A stretch of DNA of 62,217 nucleotides from UBA12403 sp043808565 (GCA_043808565.1 JAZDEQ010000032.1:1-62217); one strand, 5' to 3'. Shown: positions 27,902-35,743, counted from the stretch's first letter. Numbers and translations: made by a program. The notes: a model not told the origin generated them from the sequence alone.

Positions 27902-29935
27902 TTATTTTTTTTCAGCTTCTGCGGCGGCTTCTTCATCATCTTCTGCCGCTGCTTGTTCAAGCAAAAACAATTGTAACTCTACCCCCAGACTGGCGGCTTC
28001 GGTTACCAAAGATCTAAATTTGGTATCTGTAGGAGACATTCTTTTTAGATTTTCACGAGCAACAAGATAATTTGCCAGTTTTTGTTTAAAATCTGGATCA
28101 AAATTTTTTTCGCGCTTTAATTTTTTGGGGAAATCTTTATCACAAGTATCTAAAAACAGAAGATCTTCTAAAAGCACACCAACAGTTTCAACCGGTTGTT
28201 GTATTTTAGGAAGCCGTTCGGGGTTAAAACTAAATCCGCGGTCTGAGAAGATTTGTTGTTGTTCGTTTTCATAGACTTGATAGGCAACTAAATAACGAGC
28301 ATAGACTCTTTTAAGAGCGTTTTTAAGGTTTTTTTCCGTGTTTTCTGAATCCAATCTGTTCATTTTTTCTGAAAAGTCTTGGTTTTGCCGCTCTAGTCTT
28401 TGATCAGATTCTAATAACTTAGCATATTCTTCTAGTTGTCGTTCTAAGAAATTAGTCGGTTCAGGCGTTTCTCGGTCATCAGTGATTTGTTGAGAAATTC
28501 CTGTTCCCCAATCCTTAAAAGCTTTTTCGTAAGTTTGATGAAGAAGGCTATTACCCATTGGGTTTTTGGCCAATTCTTGATGTCGAATACTAATTTTAAG
28601 ATTTTGGGCGGCTTGATTAAGTTGTGCCAAAGCTTCAATGTCTTGATTAATTAATTGTATTTGTTCGTGCGATAGTTGCGCCCCGTCATCATTTGTCAGA
28701 GGAGTAGTTTTTTCTGCCAGAAGTAGCCAGTTTTTTAGGGCATGTTCATAAGCATTATAAAAACTTGATAAATTTTGGGCACCAGAACCTAAAAATTCCA
28801 TTTTCTGAACTATGTTTTTGTGTTCAAGTAAGGCATCAGCCGCCCACGATTTACCGGCGTAATTTTCAGTGGCGAAATTATCAATAGTTGGTTTAATTTC
28901 TGGGCTAACTTTAACTCCGCCAGCATCAAGATTAGAATCAGTGTTATAAAAGTAAGAATCAGAGACCCGATCAAAAGAAAGAGACTTCCCAGAAGTATCA
29001 AAATAAGCCGGAACCAAATTTCCTGTCTTTTGATTGCGTTGAACGCCAACAACCAAATTATTAATCGCCTCATGATTTAAACCGGTTGTTAAAAGCTTGG
29101 CCTCACTAGCAATTCTTTCGGCCAAATCATTGATCGATTCTGAACTCTCGGCCTCGGTTAAAAGACCGGGTCGATTTTTGAGCTGATTTTTAAAAATAGC
29201 AATAAGCCGGTTGTGGTTATTATCAGCACCAACCGTGCCATTTTTAGTCACCTCTTGCCAGGCTTTGGCTTTTTCGATTTTAAGTTTACTAACAAAGTTT
29301 TCAAAAGTTTCTCGGTGTTGGATATTGTCTTTTAAGCCTTCGATAACCATGCTGCCTATTTCTCCAAAATTACTGTTTTTAGGTTCTACATCTTGATCGG
29401 CTCGGCCTTCGGCATGGCTGCCACCACGGAAAATAAGACCCGTTAAAGCCAGTCGCCTGGCCCATTTAGAACTAAAAAGATTACTTAAAAAACCACCATT
29501 CTTTGCCTCTGGTTTTTTGGGACCGCCACCATCAGATGAACCGCCACCAAACAAACGGCGCCACCAACTTTGTCGTGGCTGAGAAGGTTGTTGTGATGTG
29601 GTTGAAATTGTTTCTGGTTGGACTAGCGGTGTTTCTGGTTCTGAGGGAGCGGATTCCGGTGTCTCAGTTTCCAGTTTGGGAAGCACGTCAGAAATATCTT
29701 CGGTAACGCCTTCGTGGTCTTCTATTTCAGGCGTTCCAGTTCCCGTTTCAGGAGATTGGGCGGGAGGATTTTCTGGGGTTTGTGGTGTATTGGTTGGTTC
29801 TTCTTCTTCCTTTTCTGCATTTACTGTTGTTGCAAATTTTATTTCATTTAATAGAATTATTGGTTTTGGTTGTGGAGAGGTTTCATTATAAGCGTCTGGA
29901 ACTGGAATCAGAAAAGGAAAAACAGGTTCAGACAT
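27902..29935 (-). CDS. Unknown protein, main body of a frameshifted larger gene
   Basis: The first ATG of this frame is at 29935 (677 residues), but the frame is open without a stop upstream to the A12 tract at 30323-30334, so 29936-30322 is also coding-like: it reads AELAKIIVDK, then a Pro/Thr/Glu-rich stretch. A motif is duplicated there: PFSSPVPNAYHES upstream and PFLIPVPDAYNETS at the ATG, which suggests that this ATG is internal. Contents are a Pro/Glu-rich disordered region (to about 125), basic-aromatic SWWRRLFGG, a short hydrophobic ARRLALTGLIF segment, a long helical region (about 180-640) and an acidic Ala/Glu tail. No family is recognised. See the 30301-30594 entry for its probable N-terminus. 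Confidence 0.7.
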   Translation of the reverse strand: MSEPVFPFLIPVPDAYNETSPQPKPIILLNEIKFATTVNAEKEEEEPTNTPQTPENPPAQSPETGTGTPEIEDHEGVTEDISDVLPKLETETPESAPSEPETPLVQPETISTTSQQPSQPRQSWWRRLFGGGSSDGGGPKKPEAKNGGFLSNLFSSKWARRLALTGLIFRGGSHAEGRADQDVEPKNSNFGEIGSMVIEGLKDNIQHRETFENFVSKLKIEKAKAWQEVTKNGTVGADNNHNRLIAIFKNQLKNRPGLLTEAESSESINDLAERIASEAKLLTTGLNHEAINNLVVGVQRNQKTGNLVPAYFDTSGKSLSFDRVSDSYFYNTDSNLDAGGVKVSPEIKPTIDNFATENYAGKSWAADALLEHKNIVQKMEFLGSGAQNLSSFYNAYEHALKNWLLLAEKTTPLTNDDGAQLSHEQIQLINQDIEALAQLNQAAQNLKISIRHQELAKNPMGNSLLHQTYEKAFKDWGTGISQQITDDRETPEPTNFLERQLEEYAKLLESDQRLERQNQDFSEKMNRLDSENTEKNLKNALKRVYARYLVAYQVYENEQQQIFSDRGFSFNPERLPKIQQPVETVGVLLEDLLFLDTCDKDFPKKLKREKNFDPDFKQKLANYLVARENLKRMSPTDTKFRSLVTEAASLGVELQLFLLEQAAAEDDEEAAAEAEKK

Positions 29936-30300
29936 TCCAGATAGTGAAGGTTCTTGGGCTAGCGGCTGATACGTGGTTGCGAGATTTTCTGCTGTTGTTG
30001 GTGTTGCAATGAGTGTTTCCGATGCCGAGGTTATAGCATGGGAGTCACTTTCGTGATAGGCGTTTGGAACAGGAGAAGAAAAAGGTTCAGGCGTTTCGGA
30101 CGGATATTGAAGTGCGGTTTCAACATCAGATAGATAAGAAGTTTCGGCTTCCGGAGCAGGTGTTTCTGGGGGTGTTAGTGTTGTTTCTGGAGCAGAAGTT
30201 GCCTTTTGGTCAAAAATAATACCAGGCCATCTTATTTTTATTGCCGCTGATAGCTTTGAGTTAAGGGACGGATTAGTGATTTTATCAACGATAATTTTTG

Positions 30301-30594
30301 CTAATTCTGCACTTCCTCCCGGTTTTTTTTTTTTATTTCTTGGAAAAGTCTTCGCACAAGTTGTTCAACTCCTTCACCTATTTCTCGAGCTTCTTTAAGA
30401 ATTTCGGTAGTTTTTAAGATGTTTCTCCTTGGTTCAATACCCGGGTTTTTTATCGGGGTTTCACTAAAACTAGGTGGACCAGCAACATCGTTTGTAAAGG
30501 GTTGACCGCCAGTGTCGATACTGCTATCAACTAATGGTTGTTTGGTTTTTAGTGGCTCTCCTTGGTTAGAAAAGTCTCTTTCATAAGTAGACAT
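30301..30594 (-). CDS. N-terminal fragment of the same large unknown protein
   Basis: 97 residues from ATG 30594, polar and helical toward the end (ILKEAREIGEGVEQLVRRLFQEIKKK). At the A12 tract the frame runs into a stop 21 bases later. One extra A (or two fewer) would join it to KPGGSAELAKIIVDK of the downstream frame and give one protein of about 897 residues. The promoter upstream is strong. It is either a sequencing/assembly slip, a real pseudogene, or a slippage-controlled gene. Confidence 0.65.
   Translation of the reverse strand: MSTYERDFSNQGEPLKTKQPLVDSSIDTGGQPFTNDVAGPPSFSETPIKNPGIEPRRNILKTTEILKEAREIGEGVEQLVRRLFQEIKKKNREEVQN
30323..30334 (-). repeat. A12 homopolymer at a frameshift (contingency-like tract)
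   Basis: Twelve T on the plus strand read as A12 in the gene. The two coding frames meet exactly here, and A13 would fuse them. Confidence 0.8.
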
Positions 30595-30625
30595 AAAAAG
30601 ATAAATTTGTGATTAAAGTTGTTTT

Positions 30626-30654
30626 ATTATAGCATAAAAAGGCTATGAAATCAA
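30626..30654 (-). promoter_or_regulatory. Strong extended -10 promoter of the large unknown gene
   Basis: On the minus strand: TTGATT (30654-30649), 17-bp spacer, TGC then TATAAT (30631-30626). The expected start is near 30619, 25 bases before the ATG at 30594. The -35 element overlaps the first codons of divergent miaA. Confidence 0.75.
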
Positions 30655-31640
30655 AAATTATTGTTATTGTTGGACCAACGGCTTCGGGAAAGAGCGATTT
30701 ATCTTTAAAATTAGCCAAAAAGTTTAATGGCGAGATTTTGTGTGTGGATTCAAGGACGGTTTATAGAGGGATGGATGTGGGGACGGCTAAACCGTTTGGA
30801 GGGGAGGAAAGGGAGGGAAAGGGAGGGAAAGGGAGGGAAAGGGAGGTTTATTTGGTTGAAGGAGTTCCGCATTTTGGTTTAGATTTGATTAATCCAGATG
30901 AAGAGTACAACGGCGCGCTGTTTAAGGTTTATGCGGAAAAAGTGATTGCCGATATTTTGTCTCGGGGTAAATTGCCGATTCTGGTTGGTGGCACTGGGCT
31001 TTGGTTAGATATGATTATTGATAACCTGGAATCGCCAGAGGTCGAACCGGATTCAGTTTTACGATCTGAATTAGAAAAAAAGACTTGTGAAGAATTATTT
31101 ATCGAATATCTAAAATTAGATCCTGATGGCGCGTTAGCGATTGATAAAAAAAATAAACGACGATTGATTCGGGCGCTTGAGGTTTGTCAAAAAACCGGTC
31201 GGCCATTTTCGGTTTTACGTCAAAAAGGGGCAGAGAAGTTTGAGGCTTTATGGTTAGGAATTGAGGTTGAAAAAAACGTACTTAACGAAAGGATCAATAG
31301 GCGAGTCGACGAAATGATAAAAAATAGATTATCGGCAGAAGTAAAACGATTAAAAGAAAAATACGGTTGTGAGGTTTATTCAATGTCGGGGATTGGTTAC
31401 CAGGAATTTTGTCACGGTTTTGTCCGTAGGGGCGAATGGCCGTTCGCCCCTACGGACATTAATGAAATTGCCGAGGAAATCAAAAAAAATACCAGGCAAT
31501 ATGCCAAACGGCAAATGACCTGGTTTAAACGGAATAAAAAAATTAATTGGGTGAAGGATTTAGGGGAAGCAGAAAATTTGGTAAAAAGTTTTTTGGGTCC
31601 TCACCCCCGCCGTCGCTCGGGCTATAGCGGGCAGGCCTAA
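30645..31640 (+). CDS. miaA: tRNA dimethylallyltransferase (with repeat-derived insertions)
   Basis: Transfers dimethylallyl to A37 of tRNA, the substrate for MiaB. P-loop GPTASGKS is at residues 10-17; DSRTVYRGMDVGTAKP, the substrate-binding VGGTGLW, NKRRLIRALE and NTRQYAKRQMTWF are all present. Three stretches look foreign: an EREGKGGKGRERE segment after GTAKP from a 10-bp tandem repeat (30800-30846); about 12 residues (VRRGEWPFAPTD) encoded by a 36-bp palindrome (31422-31457); and a basic tail HPRRRSGYSGQA from an intergenic repeat that has overrun the 3' end. The length of 331 residues is slightly above usual. Function is probably retained because the insertions avoid the motifs. Confidence 0.92.
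   Translation: MKSKIIVIVGPTASGKSDLSLKLAKKFNGEILCVDSRTVYRGMDVGTAKPFGGEEREGKGGKGREREVYLVEGVPHFGLDLINPDEEYNGALFKVYAEKVIADILSRGKLPILVGGTGLWLDMIIDNLESPEVEPDSVLRSELEKKTCEELFIEYLKLDPDGALAIDKKNKRRLIRALEVCQKTGRPFSVLRQKGAEKFEALWLGIEVEKNVLNERINRRVDEMIKNRLSAEVKRLKEKYGCEVYSMSGIGYQEFCHGFVRRGEWPFAPTDINEIAEEIKKNTRQYAKRQMTWFKRNKKINWVKDLGEAENLVKSFLGPHPRRRSGYSGQA
30800..30846 (+). repeat. 10-bp tandem repeat (GGGAGGGAAA) inside miaA
   Basis: About 4.5 units of GGGAGGGAAA. The period is not a multiple of 3, so a unit gain or loss shifts the miaA frame. The coding strand also fits a G-quadruplex pattern with loops of 1, 3 and 1. Confidence 0.85.
31422..31457. repeat. 36-bp palindromic element inside the miaA coding sequence
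   Basis: Perfect 15-bp arms, GTCCGTAGGGGCGAA and TTCGCCCCTACGGAC, around a 6-base loop. TAGGGGCGAA palindromes are familiar as interspersed elements in many bacterial genomes. Confidence 0.85.
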
Positions 31641-31740
31641 TCCCTCCCCCTACGTTCTACCCCTCTCTCTTTTCTCTCCCCCAGAGAGAGAAGATTAAAT
31701 TAAGCCCCTCTCCCTGGGGGAGAGGCTGGGTGAGGGGTTG
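31603..31740. repeat. Composite palindromic repeats at the miaA-gatB junction
   Basis: Contains CCCGCC...GCTATAGCGGG (31609-31635, covering the miaA 3' end), a CT-rich segment, and CCCCTCTCCC/GGGGGAGAGG with GGTGAGGGG (31704-31738). The last unit resembles the one inside gatB (32221-32257). No gene is seen in 31641-31768. Confidence 0.65.
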
Positions 31741-31768
31741 AAGTGGGGAGGGGTGAGGGGTGAGGAAG

Positions 31769-33343
31769 TTATTTATTTAGTAATTCTTCTAAAATTGTTC
31801 TGGTCGCTGTTGGTTCGGCTTTGCCGCTAGTTTCTTTCATGATTTGACCAAGGAAAAATTTTAATAATTGTTTTTCGCCATTTTTATAGCGAGCGGTTTC
31901 GGTTGGACAACCAGCAATGATTTTTTCAATAACCGTTGCTAACTCGGATTCATCGGAGACAAGATTAAGTGACCTATCTTCTAAAATTTGTTCAGGGTCA
32001 GCGCCGGTTTCAACCATTTCATTAAGAATAGTCAGGCCGTTCCGAGTCGAAAGTTTGCCTTGAGCGACCATAATAACAAATTCAGCAAAATTCTCTGGGG
32101 TAATTTTTTGTTCATGGAAACTCAGATTTTTTTCTGTCAAAATACCGCCCAGTTTAGAAATTAACCAACCGCAAGCCAGGTGTGAAAGGCGGTGTTTTTC
32201 TTTTTCTTGCCATTCATTTTCCCCCTCTCCCTCGGGGAGAGGGGCTAGGGGTGAGGGCAATGACTCCATCCACGCAAAGAGTTCGGAAAAAGTTTGTTCA
32301 GAAAAATCAGCCAGTTCTGGATTTTCTGTAAGATGTCGGGCTTCTTCGCTATTAAGCGCATATTCATCAACTAAGCGGCGGCGACGAGCCGCTGGAAGTT
32401 CGGGTAAAGTGGGTTTAAGTTGTTCGATTATTTCGCCAAGTTCTAGGGCCGGAATATCCGGCTCAGGAAAATAGCGATAATCTTCGGCCGCTTCTTTAGT
32501 GCGCTGATCTTCAGTAATTTGTTTAGTATCATTCCAACCTCGAGTTGAGGAAACGGCTGGTGGGGAATCGAGTTGCCAGAGTTTTGATTGGCGCTGAATT
32601 TCGTATTCAATGGCTCGTTCGACAGCTTTGAAGGAATTAATATTTTTGATTTCTGATTTCGGATTTAATAAAGCACCGATGACACCACCAGCTTTATCGA
32701 TTTCGCGCATTGAGACGTTGACATCACACCGTAATTCGCCTTTTTCCATGTCAGCGTTAGAAACCCCTAGGGCCTTGGCAATCAAACGAAGCTCTTGTAA
32801 AAAAGTTTTGGCTTCGCGAGCCGTCCGAAAATCTGGTTCGGTGACGATTTCGACCAGTGGTGTACCAGCCCGATTAAAATCCACATAAGTTTTGCCTTCA
32901 GCCCCATGAAAAGATTTGGCCGAATCTTCTTCTAAATGAACTCGGGTGATGCCGATTTTGGTTTGTTCGCGTTCACCAGCCGGGACAATTAAATCAAAAA
33001 AACCATGCTCAGCAATTGGCACGTCGTATTGAGAAATTTGATAACCTTTTGGCAGGTCAGGATAAAAGTAATGTTTGCGATCGAATTTGGTTGAAGTATT
33101 AATTTTACAACCAAGAGCCAAACCAACTAAAACAGCAAAGCGAACGGCTTGCTCATTGGGGACGGGTAGGGTGCCGGGATGACCTATACAAATCGGACAA
33201 GTGTTTTTATTGGGTGATTCAGCTTCCTCCCCCTTCGCCGGGCTTCGGAGGACGCTGTCATTAAGACAACCGCAAAACATTTTGCTTTTGGTTTTGAGTT
33301 GAACGTGGATTTCTAAGCCAATGACTGGTTCGAGGAGTTTCAT
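31769..33343 (-). CDS. gatB: Asp-tRNA(Asn)/Glu-tRNA(Gln) amidotransferase subunit B
   Basis: The tRNA-binding kinase subunit of GatCAB, which amidates misacylated Glu-tRNA(Gln) or Asp-tRNA(Asn). Hallmarks are GLEIHVQLKTKSKMFCGC at the start, HYFYPDLPKGYQISQYD, DFNRAGTPLVEIVTEP, and ADMEKGELRCDVNVS, with a YqeY-like helical C-terminus. At 524 residues it is some 45 longer than usual. Two inserts look repeat-derived: about 14 residues after CGCLNDS (33225-33252) and SPLAPLPEGEGE (32221-32257). gatA and gatC are not in the window. The leader carries an ACGAAT-family repeat (33346-33379). Confidence 0.94.
   Translation of the reverse strand: MKLLEPVIGLEIHVQLKTKSKMFCGCLNDSVLRSPAKGEEAESPNKNTCPICIGHPGTLPVPNEQAVRFAVLVGLALGCKINTSTKFDRKHYFYPDLPKGYQISQYDVPIAEHGFFDLIVPAGEREQTKIGITRVHLEEDSAKSFHGAEGKTYVDFNRAGTPLVEIVTEPDFRTAREAKTFLQELRLIAKALGVSNADMEKGELRCDVNVSMREIDKAGGVIGALLNPKSEIKNINSFKAVERAIEYEIQRQSKLWQLDSPPAVSSTRGWNDTKQITEDQRTKEAAEDYRYFPEPDIPALELGEIIEQLKPTLPELPAARRRRLVDEYALNSEEARHLTENPELADFSEQTFSELFAWMESLPSPLAPLPEGEGENEWQEKEKHRLSHLACGWLISKLGGILTEKNLSFHEQKITPENFAEFVIMVAQGKLSTRNGLTILNEMVETGADPEQILEDRSLNLVSDESELATVIEKIIAGCPTETARYKNGEKQLLKFFLGQIMKETSGKAEPTATRTILEELLNK
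32221..32257. repeat. Palindromic element inside gatB (PLAPLPEGEG-coding)
   Basis: CCCCTCTCCC and GGGGAGAGGGG arms followed by CTAGGGGTGAGGG. It is read in frame as SPLAPLPEGEGE. A related copy is intergenic at 31704-31738. Confidence 0.8.
33225..33252. repeat. Short palindromic element inside gatB 5' region
   Basis: TCCTCC and GGAGGA ends enclose CCCTTCGCCGGGCTTC, similar to the TCCACC-TTCGCTGGGCTAT-GGTGGA unit at 38525-38549. Confidence 0.6.
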
Positions 33344-33345
33344 AT

Positions 33346-33379
33346 TGTTACGAATTACGAAAAACTACGAAATTACGAA
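33346..33379. repeat. Half-copy of the ACGAAT intergenic repeat
   Basis: GTTACGAATTACGAAAA is shared with the left arm of the palindrome at 23992. Here it lies in the gatB leader, just upstream of its start at 33343. Confidence 0.65.
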
Positions 33380-33393
33380 CAGGGAACAGCGGA

Positions 33394-34119
33394 TTAAGAT
33401 TCCACGGTTTTATTTTTTGTTATATCCAAATACAACAAAGTCATATAAACGGCGACTAACGGCATAACAAAGGTTTCAAGAACCGTAGCAATAATGTCAG
33501 CCCAAAGGGGTGGGGTTGGACCAAAGACCGTGTCAAAAGATGAACCAGTAATTAAGGCCAGGCCCATAATAATTAATCCACTAATCACGGTTGCGGTTAA
33601 AACAATAGCCGCTGGTCCGATTAAAAGACGCCATAAAACCGGCCAAAATTTTCCTCGAACCAATTCGCGGCTAAATGAAAGGGCGGCCGTACCTTTTTTG
33701 TTATCAAGAATAGCGGCCATTTGCGAGAGAGAAAACCAAACCCAAAAAATTATGCCAGGAACAATGAGTAGAATAAATCCGCCCAGAATAACCAGAGCTT
33801 CAAGTAGGGCCACGAAAACTACTGAAGGTAAAATTTGCCAGACTTTGGTTTGTTGATTGGTTATGGAAATTTTTTCGGTTTTGATTAGATCGCGAATTAG
33901 TAAGGGAATTAAAATTACTAGCCATAAGCCCACTAAGCCCTGGGCAACATTACAGAGAGTAATCAAAGTGTCCAAAAATAAATTGTTAGCCGTTGATAGT
34001 GAGATTAAAACCATGGCGGCGTAAGGCAACAAAAGCCAGGCCGCATAGCCAGCCAAAAGTTTGAAGTGCTTTTTATATAATTCTAAACTTTGGGTTAAAA
34101 GTTCCGATAGAGCAAGCAT
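33394..34119 (-). CDS. Polytopic membrane protein (paralogue of upstream gene)
   Basis: 241 residues with about six hydrophobic segments and a short N-terminal LSELLTQSLELYKKHFKLL amphipathic stretch. The pattern matches poorly characterised membrane proteins related to the membrane domain of glycerophosphodiester phosphodiesterases. SRELVRGKFWPVLWRLLIGP closely parallels SRELILGRFWPTLFRLLIVK in the neighbouring gene, so the two are tandem paralogues. Its start lies one base from the upstream stop, implying co-translation. Function is unknown. Confidence 0.8.
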   Translation of the reverse strand: MLALSELLTQSLELYKKHFKLLAGYAAWLLLPYAAMVLISLSTANNLFLDTLITLCNVAQGLVGLWLVILIPLLIRDLIKTEKISITNQQTKVWQILPSVVFVALLEALVILGGFILLIVPGIIFWVWFSLSQMAAILDNKKGTAALSFSRELVRGKFWPVLWRLLIGPAAIVLTATVISGLIIMGLALITGSSFDTVFGPTPPLWADIIATVLETFVMPLVAVYMTLLYLDITKNKTVES

Positions 34120-34120
34120 A

Positions 34121-34990
34121 TTATTTTTTTGTTTCTTTTAAGCTGTTAAAAAGCAAAAAGTCGACCAAGGTAATTAACGGGGTGAAAAAAATTGAGCCAG
34201 CGGTTAGTAAAATTAATAAGCCAATGGTTTCGAGCCTAACTAATAAATTGATATTTAAACCAATAAAAAGAGTAACAAGTTTATCAATAGCCGAACTTAG
34301 TAAACCTTCGATAATTAAAAAAACGGCAATAAAAACTATTTTAACTATCAGCAAGCGGAAAAGCGTTGGCCAAAAGCGGCCAAGAATTAATTCGCGACTT
34401 TTTTTAATGGCTTTTTTGCCATGTTCATGATCGATAATTAGAAAAAAGGGCGCAAAAGCAAAGTCAATTAGCCAGCGGATAGAGAGAACGGTGGCCAGAA
34501 TTACTCCCAAGACAGTTAAAATAGTGCCAATAACCGAAAGAGTAGATATATTAAATTGAAAACCAGACCAATTAATCAACAAACCAGGCAAAACAGTTAG
34601 CCATGTGGCTATAAAAATTCCAAAAATTATCAAATTAACCAAAACACAAGGCAAAAACAATTTCCAACTAGTGTGCGACAAAGAAGAGAAAGTTTCGGAT
34701 TTTTTTTCGTTTAATCCGGCCATGGCCTTAACCAGTAAAATAAAAACCCATAAACCGATAATCGGAGTTATTAAAAATCTATTAAGGAAGCTAATGACCG
34801 ACCCTATTTTTTGCCACCAAGTAAATACCGAGTTGGCGGCTGTAATGTCTGGCTGTAAAGCAATGCTAATAATTCCCAATAATCCAGGAATTAAAAGCCA
34901 GGCTGAAAGTCGCAAGAGCGGACGAAGTTTACTGCGATAAGTTTCCCACGACTGGTCGATGAGTTGGCCGACGGAAATTAGTTGAGGCAT
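34121..34990 (-). CDS. Polytopic membrane protein (paralogue of downstream gene)
   Basis: 289 residues with about six hydrophobic segments; the N-terminus SVGQLIDQSWETYRSKLRPLL is the amphipathic lead-in shared with its neighbour. An internal motif GKKAIKKSRELILGRFWPTLFRLL is conserved between the two. It is first in a two-gene minus-strand unit. No enzymatic motif is seen; a membrane-organising or lipid-related role is only a guess. Confidence 0.8.
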   Translation of the reverse strand: MPQLISVGQLIDQSWETYRSKLRPLLRLSAWLLIPGLLGIISIALQPDITAANSVFTWWQKIGSVISFLNRFLITPIIGLWVFILLVKAMAGLNEKKSETFSSLSHTSWKLFLPCVLVNLIIFGIFIATWLTVLPGLLINWSGFQFNISTLSVIGTILTVLGVILATVLSIRWLIDFAFAPFFLIIDHEHGKKAIKKSRELILGRFWPTLFRLLIVKIVFIAVFLIIEGLLSSAIDKLVTLFIGLNINLLVRLETIGLLILLTAGSIFFTPLITLVDFLLFNSLKETKK

Positions 34991-35192
34991 ATTGATTTTA
35001 TATTGTTCGTAGAAACAGGACCTTGTTCTGTTTCTTACAGAAAAAATTACCGTTTAAATTATAGCAAAAAATTCACCAAAACCAAAGGGTTCGGGTGGAC
35101 AAAACGAGGTTGGTTGGTAAAAACCTTCGTGTTTTTCTTCGTTGGTTTTTTGAATAAGATATTTAGCTAAAATTTGTCTTATTTTTAAAATT

Positions 35193-35223
35193 TTGTTAAT
35201 CTTACATTAAAGTAATCTATATT
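35193..35223 (+). promoter_or_regulatory. Possible promoter of hicBA
   Basis: TTGTTA (35193-35198), a 19-bp spacer, TATATT (35218-35223). The start would be within a few bases of the ATG at 35232. The spacing is longer than ideal, so confidence is moderate. The rest of 34991-35231 holds no gene; it contains a 21-base match to the 3' part of folA. Confidence 0.4.
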
Positions 35224-35231
35224 ATACCACT

Positions 35232-35456
35232 ATGAAAAATATTCCTTTTACAGCTTATATTGAGCAAGACGAAGACGGTATGTTTATTGGTTCTGTTCCT
35301 GCGGTTCCCAGTTGTTATGCTGAGGGCAAAACCCAAAAAGAAATGTTTAAAAATTTACAGGCGGTTTTGAAACTTTGTCTTCGAAACGTCGATGTGAAGG
35401 AAATAGAAAAAACCAGATTTGTCGGCATTCAAAATTTAGAAATTAGATATGCCTAA
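35232..35456 (+). CDS. hicB: HicB-like antitoxin
   Basis: 74 residues starting with the partly degraded RNase-H-like HicB fold: FTAYIEQDEDGMFIGSVPAVPSCYAEGKTQKEM and the helix LQAVLKLCLRN. It should bind and neutralise the HicA toxin encoded next. No separate DNA-binding domain is evident at the short C-terminus, so self-regulation may be weak or absent. It overlaps the toxin gene by 8 bases. Confidence 0.85.
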   Translation: MKNIPFTAYIEQDEDGMFIGSVPAVPSCYAEGKTQKEMFKNLQAVLKLCLRNVDVKEIEKTRFVGIQNLEIRYA

Positions 35457-35676
35457 ACTTGTTCCGATTAAACCAAGGCAGTTGGTTAAAATTTTGATCT
35501 CTTTAGGTTTTAAAGAACGGGATGCCGAAGGCTCACATATATTTTTTGCCCATCTTGACAGTAGAACAACGGTAATCCCGATTCATAACAGAGAACTTAG
35601 TAGGGGACTTTTGAGAAAAATTTTAAACGACATCCAGATTTCCGTAGAAGAATACGATAAATTAAGAAAATTTTAA
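35449..35676 (+). CDS. hicA: HicA-like mRNA interferase toxin
   Basis: 75 residues with the double-stranded-RNA-binding-like HicA fold. VKILISLGFKERDAEGSHIFF contains the catalytic histidine (His30), followed by VIPIHNRELSRGLLRKIL, the usual C-terminal pattern. HicA toxins cleave mRNA. The order is antitoxin then toxin with an 8-base overlap. Confidence 0.88.
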   Translation: MPKLVPIKPRQLVKILISLGFKERDAEGSHIFFAHLDSRTTVIPIHNRELSRGLLRKILNDIQISVEEYDKLRKF

Positions 35677-35743
35677 TATATTAGAAATTATTGTGATGGC
35701 AGTATAAGAAACATCGGCAGAACAGGATTGAGTTAAAGAAAAT

